From Chitinibacter sp. GC72 (GTDB lineage: Bacteria; Pseudomonadota; Gammaproteobacteria; Burkholderiales; Chitinibacteraceae), in assembly GCF_009760905.1 (NCBI RefSeq), contig NZ_VIRW01000001.1, positions 62,001-126,000 of the forward strand: DNA of 64,000 nucleotides. The letters are read 5' to 3'. The first letter of the stretch is position 1. Every line of letters starts with the position of its first letter. The notes under the pieces are model-generated. The model did no database searches and was not told the DNA's origin. It was given only the letters and a program-made list of their open reading frames with translations. Below, one piece after another: positions 42,982-52,245 of the stretch. Both the position numbers and the translations under genes were made by a program.

Positions 42982-44136
42982 ATGCATCGTCGTGAATGGC
43001 TTCGTTTATTTGGCGGTGGCCTGATTGCCGCAGCCACTCTGCCGCTGGTCGGCTGCAGCTCGGCCTTGCCCGCCGAGGCCATTGCGGCCTGGCAGCAACC
43101 CGCTGCATCGCTGGATTTGCGCCACTGGATACTCTCGCACGCGCTGCTGGCGCCGCACTCGCACAATCTGCAATCGTGGCTGGTGAATCTGGAAATCCCG
43201 GACACCATTTTGCTGCGTATGGATCAGCACCGCTTGCTGCCGGAAACCGATCCATTTGGCCGCCAGATGGTCATGAGTCAGGGCACTTTTATCGAAATCC
43301 TGGCCATTGCCGCTCAGCAGCGCGGCTATCGTGCCGAAGTCACGCCCTTTCCCGAAGGCGAATTTGCGGCAAACCAGGTCGATGAACGCCCGACTGCCAG
43401 CATCCGCCTGATTGCCGACGCATCGCTACGACCCGATCCGCTGTTTGCGCAAATCTTCCAGCGCCGCACCAATCGCTCGCTCTATGAAGCCAGAGACCCG
43501 GATGCCAAAGCACTGCTGGCCATCGCGGCCAGCACCGCCGCTTATCCGGTTCGCTGCGGCTTTATTCTCAGCACCGAAGTCAATATGGCCCGCCATCGAC
43601 AGATTGCCAACGAGGCCTGGCGCGTTGAGCTGAGCACACCGCGCACCTTGCTGGAGTCGTACAAGGTGCTGCGTGTCGGGCCAGCAGAAATTGCCAAACA
43701 CCGGGATGGTTTATCGCTCAATGATCCCTTCGTGCGTGTACTCACCGCAACCGGCCTATTTGACCGCAGTAAAGCTTCTGCGCCCGATAGTTCGGAAATT
43801 AGCGGGCAGATTGAGAAATTCCAAGCCAAAATCGCCGCCACGCCGGCATTTTTCTGGCTGGTCAGCGAGCGCAACGATAGGCACACGCAATTGCAGGCGG
43901 GGCGCGCCTATGTCCGCGCCCAGCTCGCTGCCACGGCGTTCGGGCTGTCGATGCATCCCTTGCAACAGGCTTTGCAGGAATACCCCGAGCAGCGTGACAA
44001 CTACACCGCCATTCATCGCCTGCTCGACGCCAGCCAACCGGGCCAAACCGTACAAATGTGGGCACGGCTGGGATACGCACCAGCGGTAGAACCAGCGCCA
44101 CGGCGCGGACTGGCTGCACATCTGTCGCAAGCCTAG
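42982..44136 (+). CDS. Acg-type nitroreductase-fold protein with Tat/lipoprotein signal
   Basis: A 384-residue protein. The N-terminus has a twin-arginine motif (HRREWLRLFGGG), a hydrophobic stretch and a lipobox-like LVGC at Cys 25, so export by Tat and lipid anchoring are likely. The rest is a nitroreductase-like fold of the Acg group (HSHNLQSWLVNLE near the N-terminus, FQRRTNRSLYE in the middle, and ATAFGLSMHPLQQAL, QMWARLGYAP near the C-terminus). Acg-type proteins are thought to bind flavin without being ordinary nitroreductases. GGGAGA precedes the ATG. Probably controlled by the divergent LysR. Confidence 0.85.
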   Translation: MHRREWLRLFGGGLIAAATLPLVGCSSALPAEAIAAWQQPAASLDLRHWILSHALLAPHSHNLQSWLVNLEIPDTILLRMDQHRLLPETDPFGRQMVMSQGTFIEILAIAAQQRGYRAEVTPFPEGEFAANQVDERPTASIRLIADASLRPDPLFAQIFQRRTNRSLYEARDPDAKALLAIAASTAAYPVRCGFILSTEVNMARHRQIANEAWRVELSTPRTLLESYKVLRVGPAEIAKHRDGLSLNDPFVRVLTATGLFDRSKASAPDSSEISGQIEKFQAKIAATPAFFWLVSERNDRHTQLQAGRAYVRAQLAATAFGLSMHPLQQALQEYPEQRDNYTAIHRLLDASQPGQTVQMWARLGYAPAVEPAPRRGLAAHLSQA

Positions 44137-44493
44137 CCGAGCCTCTCTGGCCAAGCTCATTGTCAATTCTCCGCGCAAAATTTTGCGGACAGAAGTTATG
44201 TGCAGTGCTGACAAAACGCGAATTAATTGGTTTGAGCAAATCGGGCTGGTGCTCTGGCCAATGGCGAGCAGCTGGTTAGAATCGAATTCGCAATCAACAG
44301 GTCTTATCAGCACTGGCGACCGCAAACTAGGCTTAATTCTGCGAAAACAATACATACTGGATGTATATCACAGGGGAGCTTAACAGGAAATGGCTTGACG
44401 AATATACCCTCTTGCTAGCAGTAAGCAGATCAAACAGAGAGGGGATTAAGGAGAGCGAGGCTGGAGGGCAGCGGAAAGTTAAATCGCTAGAAA
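44137..44493. other. Non-coding stretch between the nitroreductase gene and tRNA-Leu
   Basis: No convincing gene. CCGCGCAAAATTTTGCGG near 44170 forms a symmetrical hairpin shortly after the nitroreductase stop and may end that transcript. The remaining ORFs have no recognisable protein features. Confidence 0.5.
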
Positions 44494-44518
44494 GCAAAAA
44501 GCCCAGCAGGGCTGGGCT
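44494..44518 (-). terminator. Terminator of the tRNA-Leu transcript
   Basis: On the minus strand AGCCCAGC CCT GCTGGGCT followed by TTTTTGC, 37 bases after the tRNA 3' end. Confidence 0.92.
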
Positions 44519-44554
44519 GTCCGGATTGGTAAACATTCCGGTTTGCTGCAGTGA

Positions 44555-44638
44555 TGGTGCCCAGGGTCGGACTCGAACCGACACACCTTGCGGCGGGGGA
44601 TTTTGAGTCCCCTGCGTCTACCATTTCGCCACCTGGGC
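44555..44638 (-). tRNA. tRNA-Leu, anticodon CAA
   Basis: An 84-base class II tRNA with encoded CCA. The acceptor stem is GCCCAGG/CCTGGGC, the D arm GCG...CGC, the anticodon stem GGGGA/TCCCC around loop CTCAAAA (anticodon CAA, reading UUG), a long variable arm and T arm GTCGG TTCGAGT CCGAC. It has its own promoter and terminator and is a single-gene unit. Confidence 0.97.
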
Positions 44639-44660
44639 AGGTAACTGGTTTAGAGGGCGG

Positions 44661-44689
44661 ATTATTCATCAAGAGCGCCGCTTTGGCAA
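44661..44689 (-). promoter_or_regulatory. tRNA-Leu promoter with GC-rich discriminator
   Basis: On the minus strand TTGCCA, 17 bases, AATAAT, followed by the GC-rich CCGCCC typical of stringently controlled stable-RNA promoters. Confidence 0.75.
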
Positions 44690-44755
44690 TACTTTGGCCA
44701 GAATAATTAGCTATTCATTTGAAAAATAAACACAAATATTGCAGCGCCATAGGGG

Positions 44756-47437
44756 TTATTGCAAAGGCTTCACCACCCATTTCAAGCCATCGTCATCCGG
44801 GTGCGGGCCAATGCTAAAGCCCAGATGCTTCATAAATGCCAGCATGGTTTTATTACTGCTCAGCACTTCACCTTCGATCACTTTCAGATTCATATCGCGT
44901 GCAGCATTAAATAGTGCATCCATCAAACGCCCGCCCAGCCCTTTGCCCTGCCAGCGGTCATCGATCACCACGGCAAATTCACAGCTATCGCGATCGGGGT
45001 TGGCGGTAAAGCGTGCCACGCCGATGATCATTTCACCACCGCCGGTTTCCACGGTGGCCACAATCGCCATTTCGCGGGTGTAGTCCAGCTGGGTAAAGCG
45101 CGCCAGCAAGGCTTGCGGCAAGGTTTTGAGCGTACTCATAAACCGGTTGTAGCGGCTTTCGTCGGATAGATTGCTAACAAAAGTGGCAACCAGCTCGGCG
45201 TCTTCAGGGCGGATTGGGCGCAAGGCCATCGGCATGCCGTTTTTCAGCTGCGTCACGCTGGCCAGATGCGCCGGATAAGGGTGAATCGCCATATGGCTGT
45301 AACGGCGTGCCTGCTCGGAAACCGGGGCAATAATAATGCGGGCGTCCACCGCAATGACGCCATGCTCGTCGGCAATGAGCGGGTTGATGTCCATTTGCTG
45401 GATTTGTGGCAATTCGCAGACCATTTCCGAGACGCGCATCAGCACCATTTTCACCGCGTCCAGATCAACGGGCGCCTGATTGCGAAACGCCCCCAGCATG
45501 GCCTTGACGCGGGTGCGGCGAATCAGATTATCGGCGAGGTATTCATTCAGAGGCGGCAGCGAGACTGCCACGTCATTAAATACCTCCACAGTTACACCGC
45601 CAAAGCCGAAGGTGATCACCGGGCCGAATGAGCGATCGCGTGACACCCCCACCATCAGCTCGCGCCCACTTTTTTTGCCGTGCATGGGTTGAATCACCAA
45701 GCCGCGCACATGCTCGGGCCCCAGCAAGCTGTGCGCACGGGCGAGCATTTTATTGGACTCGGTGGCCACCTGAACCAGGCTATTGAGGTTAAGCACCACA
45801 CCATCAATATCGGTTTTATGCAGCACGACTTCGGCGTCGATTTTCAGCGCAATCGGCAATCCCAACCCCATCGCGGCAGTGACTGCATCATCGGCAGTTT
45901 TGGCGCGCAGGGTTTGCGACACGGGAATATGAAAGGCGCGCAGCATGGCTTTGGATTCAACTTCGTCGAGCACTTCGCGGCCACTGGCCAGCACGCCATC
46001 AATAATCATCCGCGCCGTTTCAAAATCGGGCGCTTCCATCTCGCCAATCGGCGATGGTGTTTGCAATAAGAGCTGCTGGTTGTACTGCCATGACGCGAGC
46101 GAGTAAAACACCTCGACCGCGTTTTCCGGTGCGCTGAAATGCGCGCACTGCGCCTTCGACAGTAATTTTCGGCTGGCCTCGACTTTTTTGCCACCAATCC
46201 ACGACAGCAAAATCGGCTTGTCATTGCATTTGCGCAGCTCGATCATCGCCTGCGCCGTGGCAATATCGTCGGTGCCCGCCTGCGGGGTAAACACCACCAG
46301 CACACCATCAATACCCGGATCGCGCAAAACGATCTCAGTCGCCGCCTTGAAGCGATCCGCCCCCGCATCACCCAGAATATCGACCGGATTATGGTGCTGC
46401 GCCTGCGGCGGCAGCAGCGCATCCAGCTCGGCGATCGTTGCATCGCTCAGGCGCGGCAGTTGCACATGCAGATCATACGCCCGGTCAACCGCCATCATGC
46501 CCGCACCAATCCCATTGGTGATAATCGCTAGGCGGCGACCTTTGGTTTTGTACGAACCATCGAGCACACGTGCCGCGGTAAAGAGCTGGTTAATCGAATG
46601 CAGGCGCAAAACCCCGGCACGTTTGAGCGCCACATCAAACACATCATCGCTACCAATCAGGCGCTCCGAATGCGTGCGCCCGATGCGCTGCCCGCGGTCA
46701 TATCGCCCGACCTTGAGCGCCAGCACCGCTTTGGAGCGTGATGCAGCCCGCAGCGCCGACATAAAAAGCCGCGCGTCTTTCAAATCTTCGATGTAGAGCA
46801 AAATCGATTTGGTTTTTGGGTCGGCAACCAGAAAATCCAGCACATCGCCGACATCAATATCGGCAGCGGTTCCCAGCGAGACGACCGACGAGAAGCCCAG
46901 ATCGTGCGACTCGGCCCAATCCAGAATCGCCGAGGTGACGGCTGACGATTGCGATACCAGCGCCATGCTGCCGTTTTTCACCTTGCCCTGATAATTGCAC
47001 GCCAGCAGTTTGCTCGGCGCACGCACAAAACCAAAGGCCGTCGGCCCCAGAATCCGCATACCGTACTGGCGCGCACGCGCCAGCAATTTATCCAGAATCA
47101 CCTTGCCCTTGGCATCGGTGCCGACAAAATCCCACGACATGATCATGACAAAGCGAATGCCCAGCTTGCCACAGCCTTCGATCAGCTCGGGCAATGTTTT
47201 GCTGGGCGTCGTTAAAATCGCCAGGTCCACTTTTTCCGGCACCTTGGCAATTGTTTTTACCGTATTGAGGCCAAATACCGTCTGGCTGCGCAGATTTACC
47301 GGAAAAACCTTGCCGGTGTACGCCGACTCAACCAGATTGCGCATGACCTTTTCACCCACCGAACCGGGCGTTTCCGAGCCGCCAATCACGGCAATCGTAC
47401 GCGGGTCAAACAAAGGGGCTAAATAATGAGGTTTCAT
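44756..47437 (-). CDS. Bifunctional NDP-forming acyl-CoA ligase-like/GNAT acetyltransferase (PatZ/Pka-like)
   Basis: An 893-residue fusion. Residues ~5-135 are a CoA-binding Rossmann domain (IAVIGGSETPGSVGEKV), followed by succinyl-CoA-ligase-like domains (LALVSQSSAVTSAI, VTNGIGAGMMAVD), an ATP-grasp region (LPIALKIDAEVVLHKTDIDGV) and a C-terminal GNAT domain (from GMPMALRPIRPEDAEL; acetyl-CoA loop RWQGKGLGGRLMDALF). The same order is found in E. coli PatZ, a protein lysine acetyltransferase that controls acetyl-CoA synthetase. The start at 47437 fits the family; an upstream extension is unlikely. Confidence 0.93.
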   Translation of the reverse strand: MKPHYLAPLFDPRTIAVIGGSETPGSVGEKVMRNLVESAYTGKVFPVNLRSQTVFGLNTVKTIAKVPEKVDLAILTTPSKTLPELIEGCGKLGIRFVMIMSWDFVGTDAKGKVILDKLLARARQYGMRILGPTAFGFVRAPSKLLACNYQGKVKNGSMALVSQSSAVTSAILDWAESHDLGFSSVVSLGTAADIDVGDVLDFLVADPKTKSILLYIEDLKDARLFMSALRAASRSKAVLALKVGRYDRGQRIGRTHSERLIGSDDVFDVALKRAGVLRLHSINQLFTAARVLDGSYKTKGRRLAIITNGIGAGMMAVDRAYDLHVQLPRLSDATIAELDALLPPQAQHHNPVDILGDAGADRFKAATEIVLRDPGIDGVLVVFTPQAGTDDIATAQAMIELRKCNDKPILLSWIGGKKVEASRKLLSKAQCAHFSAPENAVEVFYSLASWQYNQQLLLQTPSPIGEMEAPDFETARMIIDGVLASGREVLDEVESKAMLRAFHIPVSQTLRAKTADDAVTAAMGLGLPIALKIDAEVVLHKTDIDGVVLNLNSLVQVATESNKMLARAHSLLGPEHVRGLVIQPMHGKKSGRELMVGVSRDRSFGPVITFGFGGVTVEVFNDVAVSLPPLNEYLADNLIRRTRVKAMLGAFRNQAPVDLDAVKMVLMRVSEMVCELPQIQQMDINPLIADEHGVIAVDARIIIAPVSEQARRYSHMAIHPYPAHLASVTQLKNGMPMALRPIRPEDAELVATFVSNLSDESRYNRFMSTLKTLPQALLARFTQLDYTREMAIVATVETGGGEMIIGVARFTANPDRDSCEFAVVIDDRWQGKGLGGRLMDALFNAARDMNLKVIEGEVLSSNKTMLAFMKHLGFSIGPHPDDDGLKWVVKPLQ

Positions 47438-47732
47438 GCAGGTATTCCCAATAATGCGGCAGGCTTTAATTGTATATGCTGCGCCCGATTTGCCATATCC
47501 GCTTTGCCACATATATTGCTGCAGTGCAAAAGTCAGCGCCAGATTAAAGCTGAACAAGTTTTAAAACCCGCAATCACCCGCCATTTATGCGCCCCAGCGC
47601 AAACTGGCAGCCAGCCGTCCCGAATTTGGGCGCAGAATCCGCCGCAAGCTGCACGCCGTGCTATCGGTTTGCACTGCGGCGCGTATATAATTGCGGGGTT
47701 TTTCAAACTTAAAACCTCAGGATTTGAAGCTC

Positions 47733-48263
47733 ATGGACATCAGCAAAATTGCAGCGGGTAAAAACCTGCCGGAAGATTTCAACGTCATCATCGAAATCCC
47801 AGCCAATGCACCACCGGTAAAATACGAATTCGACAAAGAATCCGGCGCGATCATCGTTGACCGTTTCGTGGGCACGTCAATGTCCTATCCGATGAACTAC
47901 GGTTTTGTACCGCACACACTGTCACTCGATGGCGATCCTGTTGACGTGCTGGTTTACACCCCATTCCCATTGGCACCTGGCATGGTGATCAAATGCCGCG
48001 CGATTGGCGTATTGGGCATGGAAGACGAAGCCGGAATGGACGCGAAAGTCATCGCCGTGCCAGTACCGAAAGTTTGTGCAATGTTTGCGCACATCGAAAA
48101 ACTGGAAGACTTGCCAGAGTTGCTGTTGGCTCAGGTGAAACACTACTTCGAGCACTACAAAGATCTGGAAAAAGGCAAATGGGTTAAGGTAACAGGCTGG
48201 GGCGACAAAGCTGCCGCTGAAGCCGAAATCATGACCAGCTACGAGCGTGCGCAACAAGCCTAA
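47733..48263 (+). CDS. ppa: Inorganic pyrophosphatase
   Basis: A 176-residue family I pyrophosphatase hydrolysing PPi to phosphate, of exactly the E. coli length. The active-site signature is DGDPVDVLV, with [15 protein letters not shown] and [11 protein letters not shown] also conserved. CAGGA precedes the ATG at 47733; the upstream open frame lacks support. It is divergent from the PatZ-like gene with a ~295-base gap holding the two promoters. Confidence 0.97.
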   Translation: MDISKIAAGKNLPEDFNVIIEIPANAPPVKYEFDKESGAIIVDRFVGTSMSYPMNYGFVPHTLSLDGDPVDVLVYTPFPLAPGMVIKCRAIGVLGMEDEAGMDAKVIAVPVPKVCAMFAHIEKLEDLPELLLAQVKHYFEHYKDLEKGKWVKVTGWGDKAAAEAEIMTSYERAQQA

Positions 48264-48270
48264 GTGCAGT

Positions 48271-48351
48271 GCACGGCATCTGGTTTAGCCTAAACAGGTG
48301 CTACCCTCCCGGCCAATTGCAGGTAAGTCAGAATGACTGGCTTGCCTGCAA
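48271..48351 (+). terminator. Two hairpins downstream of ppa
   Basis: GCATCTGGTTTA and TAAACAGGTGC pair, followed by a second hairpin with TTGCAGG/CCTGCAA arms ending near 48351. Neither has a T-run. They lie between the convergent ppa and fliJ. Confidence 0.45.
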
Positions 48352-48432
48352 GCAGCAAAACTCATCGTGAAGTTAAAGGAATTTGATATTCCTACGTGTT
48401 ATCGCGCTCAATAAACTATATCCGGATTTTCA

Positions 48433-48876
48433 TTAGAACGAAGAAGTGTCAGGTTTGATCCGGCTATTGAATTCATCCAGAATTTTTTGTTCGCGCTGGT
48501 TTTCTTTTCTCATTTCATTTTGCTCGTGCCGTACGCGCAAGGCATCAAAGGCTTTGACCTTTTTTTCGCACGCTAGCCAATCGGTTTTTCGTCGTTCGTA
48601 CTCCAGCTCAAGACGGCTTACTTCATCACCTTGCTGAATGGCTGCAGCATCCAGCTTGGCAAGAAATAGCTGAAAATCACGCCACTGGGTCACCGAAATG
48701 CCGGTCTGTGCGCTGTTGGCCAGTCTGGCTCGGTATTCGGTGCGAAAACCATCGACTTGCTCCAGCTTAGATTTAGCCAGCAGCCAAGCAGCTTGCGCGC
48801 TTTGCATGGCGCGTGAAGCTTCTTCGCGTTCATCCTGCGCGAGCTGCAATAAAAAGGCAAAACGAAAAGCGGCCAC
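48433..48876 (-). CDS. fliJ: Flagellar export protein FliJ
   Basis: A 147-residue, almost wholly coiled-coil protein that links the FliI ATPase to the export gate and escorts chaperones. It opens with FRFAFLLQLAQDEREEASRAM and ends in the charged KKVKAFDALRVRHEQNEMRK characteristic of FliJ. The start is GTG (no ATG is available), with GGATG upstream. It is the last gene of the fliE-F-G-H-I-J unit; fliK is not in the window. Confidence 0.9.
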   Translation of the reverse strand: MAAFRFAFLLQLAQDEREEASRAMQSAQAAWLLAKSKLEQVDGFRTEYRARLANSAQTGISVTQWRDFQLFLAKLDAAAIQQGDEVSRLELEYERRKTDWLACEKKVKAFDALRVRHEQNEMRKENQREQKILDEFNSRIKPDTSSF

Positions 48877-48938
48877 AATCAGTATTCATCCAATCAAAAC
48901 TCGCGCCAGCGCGACAGCAAACCAAACGTCAACAGACC

Positions 48939-50336
48939 CTAAGCAAACAGCTGAGCCAGTTTCATTCTAGCGCCGTCGTAGCCTTCCTGCTCATTGATCG
49001 ATTGCTGCAGAAAAGCCTCAAAGCTGGGGTGACGACGAATGGCATCATCGAGCACAGGATCGGAGCCGGGCACGTAAGCACCAACGCTGATCAGGTCTTT
49101 GCTGCGCTGATAGCGCGAGTACAGGAATTTGAAACGGCGCACCATTTCAAATTCCTGGTGGCTGATAATGTCGTGCATCACTCGCGAAATCGAGGCTTCA
49201 ATGTCGATTGCCGGATAATGCCCCGATTCTGCAAGCTGGCGGCTCAAAACAAAGTGGCCATCCAGAATGGCGCGGGCATTATCGGCGATCGGGTCTTGCT
49301 GATCATCGCCTTCGGAAAGGACGGTATAAAACGCGGTGATCGAGCCACCACCTTCCCGGCCATTACCGGCCCGCTCGACCAGCTGCGGCAAGCGGGCAAA
49401 GACCGAGGCGGGATAGCCTTTGGTGGCGGGCGGCTCGCCCACCGCCAGCGCAATTTCGCGTTGTGCCATGGCATAGCGCGTCAGCGAATCCATAATCAGC
49501 AGGACATTCTTGCCCTGATCACGAAAATATTCGGCAATACTGGTTGCATAGGCGGCCCCATACAGCCGCAATAGCGGCGGTGTATCGGCGGGGGCGGCGA
49601 CCACGACACTGCGCGCGCGGCCTTCGTCACCCAGAATATTCTCGATAAAATCTTTCACTTCGCGGCCACGCTCGCCGATCAGGCCCACGACCACCACATC
49701 GGCGGCAGTATAGCGGGCCATCATCCCCAAGAGCACCGATTTACCCACCCCTGAGCCAGCAAACAAGCCCAAGCGCTGGCCGCGCCCGACAGTGAGCATG
49801 GCATTGATGGCGCGGACACCGACATCCATTACTGTGCGCACCGGCTCTCGGTCCATCGGGTTATACGCACGTGAAAACAGCGGGTAATACGCTTCGTTAT
49901 TCACCGGCCCCTTGCCATCCAGCGGGCGACCCAGACCATCCAGAATCCGCCCCAGCAAGCCCCAACCGACAGGCACCTGCCGGCCGTGATCTTCAACCCG
50001 ACGCTGGGCGGGCCGTGGATTGCCCAACTGGGGCTTCCAGGCGGCTATATCCTCGCGTGGCATGACGCTGGCACCGGGTTCGATACCATACACCTCGGCA
50101 ATCGGCATCAGGAATAGGCGCTGCTCCTGAAAGCCAACGACCACCGCCTCCACCGGATGCCCGCCGGGCGTCATCACATCGCATGAAGCACCAATTGGCA
50201 AACGCAGCCCCACAGCTTCGAGCACCAGCCCGGATACCCGGGTCAGGCGGCCACGCGGCAGCCAAGGCTTTACCGTGGACACCGCCGAAGCACAATCTTG
50301 CAGATAGCTTCGGATAGAATTAAGTGTTGGCGTCAT
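48939..50336 (-). CDS. fliI: Flagellar export ATPase FliI
   Basis: A 465-residue F1-beta-like ATPase powering type III flagellar export. Walker [25 protein letters not shown], Walker [19 protein letters not shown] and the [17 protein letters not shown] segment are all typical. ATG 50336 overlaps the fliH stop by 17 bases; the upstream extension of the frame is a shadow of fliH. AAA-coupled with FliH (inhibitor/stator) and FliJ. Confidence 0.97.
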   Translation of the reverse strand: MTPTLNSIRSYLQDCASAVSTVKPWLPRGRLTRVSGLVLEAVGLRLPIGASCDVMTPGGHPVEAVVVGFQEQRLFLMPIAEVYGIEPGASVMPREDIAAWKPQLGNPRPAQRRVEDHGRQVPVGWGLLGRILDGLGRPLDGKGPVNNEAYYPLFSRAYNPMDREPVRTVMDVGVRAINAMLTVGRGQRLGLFAGSGVGKSVLLGMMARYTAADVVVVGLIGERGREVKDFIENILGDEGRARSVVVAAPADTPPLLRLYGAAYATSIAEYFRDQGKNVLLIMDSLTRYAMAQREIALAVGEPPATKGYPASVFARLPQLVERAGNGREGGGSITAFYTVLSEGDDQQDPIADNARAILDGHFVLSRQLAESGHYPAIDIEASISRVMHDIISHQEFEMVRRFKFLYSRYQRSKDLISVGAYVPGSDPVLDDAIRRHPSFEAFLQQSINEQEGYDGARMKLAQLFA

Positions 50337-51213
50337 CGGTGTCAGGACGAGCGGAAGGGGTAATGATGGATGCTGTGTCAGAGGTGCTGGCAGCAACATC
50401 CAGTGTCGCTAAAGAGGCAAATTCGGCAGGCAATACATCACCCCCGTATTGCCCTACAGGAAAATCAGGGACTGACTTGGCACCCAATACCCCGGTTATT
50501 TTTTTCCAGCGGCTAGCCAGTGAGAATTCAAGCTGGGTGTTGGGGGTTTCAATCCGGCAACTGCCGGAAGACATTTGCTGATCGGGAAGCAGTTTCCAGA
50601 CATCTGCCGGCAGCTCATATTGCAGATCTTGCTCCAGCAGCTGCAGATCATCGGGCGACAGAAACAGCTTAGCCGGGCTAGTGGGGGTTGGAATCGCCGA
50701 CAGTGCATCACGAATCGGTGCCAGCAATTGCTTGGGATGCTGACGCAGTTCGTCACCAATCATTTGCTGGGCCACCAGCAAAGCCAGCTCAAGCACCGAG
50801 TCAGCCAAAGCCGTCTCGGTCTGTTGCATGGTGTCTGTCAGCGCAGCCAACAAGCCAGTCAGTTGCTGCAACTCGGCCGCAGACTGCACACGCCCTTCCG
50901 CCAAACCAGCCTGATAGCCTTCTTCATGGGCCTGTTGCTGAATCGCTTCGATTTCTTCCGCCGTCGGGTATGGCATGGCGTTCGCTATATCTTGTGTAGA
51001 AACCGGCTCAGCCGACAGATTGATTTCCGGCTCGATCGGCTCTTGGGTTTCAGCTTGCTCGAGTCCGGGCACATCCTCGGCGGGCTCGGCAGCGATGAAC
51101 TCTGGCGCTTGCTGCTCTTCTGGCACGGCTTTATCGAGCAAGGAATTGAACTGCCAGCGTTGAAACTCGGTCAGCTCTTCACTGGGAATAATACGGCGTT
51201 GTGGACCTGACAC
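50320..51213 (-). CDS. fliH: Flagellar export stator FliH
   Basis: A 297-residue FliH, which binds FliI and docks it at the C-ring. The conserved core contains [24 protein letters not shown] (GxxxG-like helix) and [20 protein letters not shown], with C-terminal [12 protein letters not shown]. The N-terminal ~75 residues are Glu/Pro-rich and disordered, and the last ~55 residues form an unusual low-complexity tail, close to a copy of the 50-bp repeat. The start is GTG with AAGGA upstream. Confidence 0.92.
   Translation of the reverse strand: MSGPQRRIIPSEELTEFQRWQFNSLLDKAVPEEQQAPEFIAAEPAEDVPGLEQAETQEPIEPEINLSAEPVSTQDIANAMPYPTAEEIEAIQQQAHEEGYQAGLAEGRVQSAAELQQLTGLLAALTDTMQQTETALADSVLELALLVAQQMIGDELRQHPKQLLAPIRDALSAIPTPTSPAKLFLSPDDLQLLEQDLQYELPADVWKLLPDQQMSSGSCRIETPNTQLEFSLASRWKKITGVLGAKSVPDFPVGQYGGDVLPAEFASLATLDVAASTSDTASIITPSARPDTDDANT
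50444..50493. repeat. 50-bp palindromic repeat, copy M (inside fliH)
   Basis: CCGTATTGCCCTACAGG at one end and GGCACCCAATACCCC at the other, 50 bases in all, read in frame in the C-terminal part of FliH just after the conserved domain. A GGCAATAC...GTATTGCC palindrome (50429-50453) overlaps its left edge. Confidence 0.6.
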
Positions 51214-51222
51214 TACTTATCC

Positions 51223-52230
51223 TTACTCGATCATGCCTTCGCCGCCGCTACCACCAAGGACAATCTGCCCTTCATCAGCCAGTCGACGAACGATTTTAAG
51301 AATTTCTTTTTGCTCGCCTTCCACTTCGGAGAGTTTAACCGGGCCCTTGGCCTCCAGATCTTCGCGCAACATTTCTGCCGCCCGTTGCGACATGTTTTTG
51401 AAGATTTTTTCACGCAAGGCCTGGCTGGTGCCTTTCAGGGCAATAATCAGCGAATCGGACTGAACCTCACGCATCAGCAACTGGATACCGCGGTCATCAA
51501 TATCCAGCACATTGTCAAAGGTAAACATTTTGTCCTGGATTTTCTGTGCCAGTTCGGGATCGTATTCGCGAATATTGGCCACTGCAGAAGCTTCGACCAC
51601 CCCACCCATAAAGTTGAGGATATCGGCGGCCATTTGCACCCCACCAATTGCACTCTTTTTGAGTTTGTCCGAACCGGAGAGCAATTGCGTCAGGACATCG
51701 TTCAGCTCTTTCAACGCAGCCGGCTGAACACCTTCCAGCGTGGCAATCCGCAGCAATACGTCATTGCGCACACGCTCGGGGAAATTGCTCATGATTTCGG
51801 ACGACTGATCAGGCTCCAGATGAACCAGAATCGTGGCAATAATCTGCGGGTGTTCGTTGCGGATGAGCTCAGCTACGGCGGCCGAATCCATCCATTTAAG
51901 TGACTCGATCCCGTTGTTGTCATTGCCCTGCAAGATACGATCCAGCAAATTGGCAGCTTTGTCGGTGCCCAGCGCTTTGGTCAGAACCGAGCGAATGTAT
52001 TCATCTGCAGCGCCCAGATTGGCACGATTTTGTGTAGCGGCGATAAAATCACCCAGCACCGCATCCATCTCCTCGCGCTTGACCGAATTCATATTGGCCA
52101 TTTCAAAGCCGAGCTTTTGCACCTCTTTGGGGCCCAAAAACTTGAACACTTCAACCGCAGCATCTTCACCCAAAGACATCAGCAGCAGCGCACTTTTATG
52201 TACGCCATCATCATTCAAATTGGCAGCCAT
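51223..52230 (-). CDS. fliG: Flagellar motor switch protein FliG
   Basis: A 335-residue FliG, the rotor component that joins the MS ring to FliM and contacts MotA. The N-terminal domain begins HKSALLLMSLGEDAAVEVFKFL, the middle domain carries EHPQIIATILVHLEPDQSSEI, and the C-terminal torque helix region is FTFDNVLDIDDRGIQLLMREV. It lies between fliF and fliH with short gaps, as usual. Confidence 0.97.
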   Translation of the reverse strand: MAANLNDDGVHKSALLLMSLGEDAAVEVFKFLGPKEVQKLGFEMANMNSVKREEMDAVLGDFIAATQNRANLGAADEYIRSVLTKALGTDKAANLLDRILQGNDNNGIESLKWMDSAAVAELIRNEHPQIIATILVHLEPDQSSEIMSNFPERVRNDVLLRIATLEGVQPAALKELNDVLTQLLSGSDKLKKSAIGGVQMAADILNFMGGVVEASAVANIREYDPELAQKIQDKMFTFDNVLDIDDRGIQLLMREVQSDSLIIALKGTSQALREKIFKNMSQRAAEMLREDLEAKGPVKLSEVEGEQKEILKIVRRLADEGQIVLGGSGGEGMIE

Positions 52231-52245
52231 GCTGTGTGCTCCCGC

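Noticed and set aside
44361-44606. 81-codon ORF running into the tRNA-Leu gene
   Set aside because: Its C-terminus is translated antisense tRNA, a common artefact; no ribosome-binding site.
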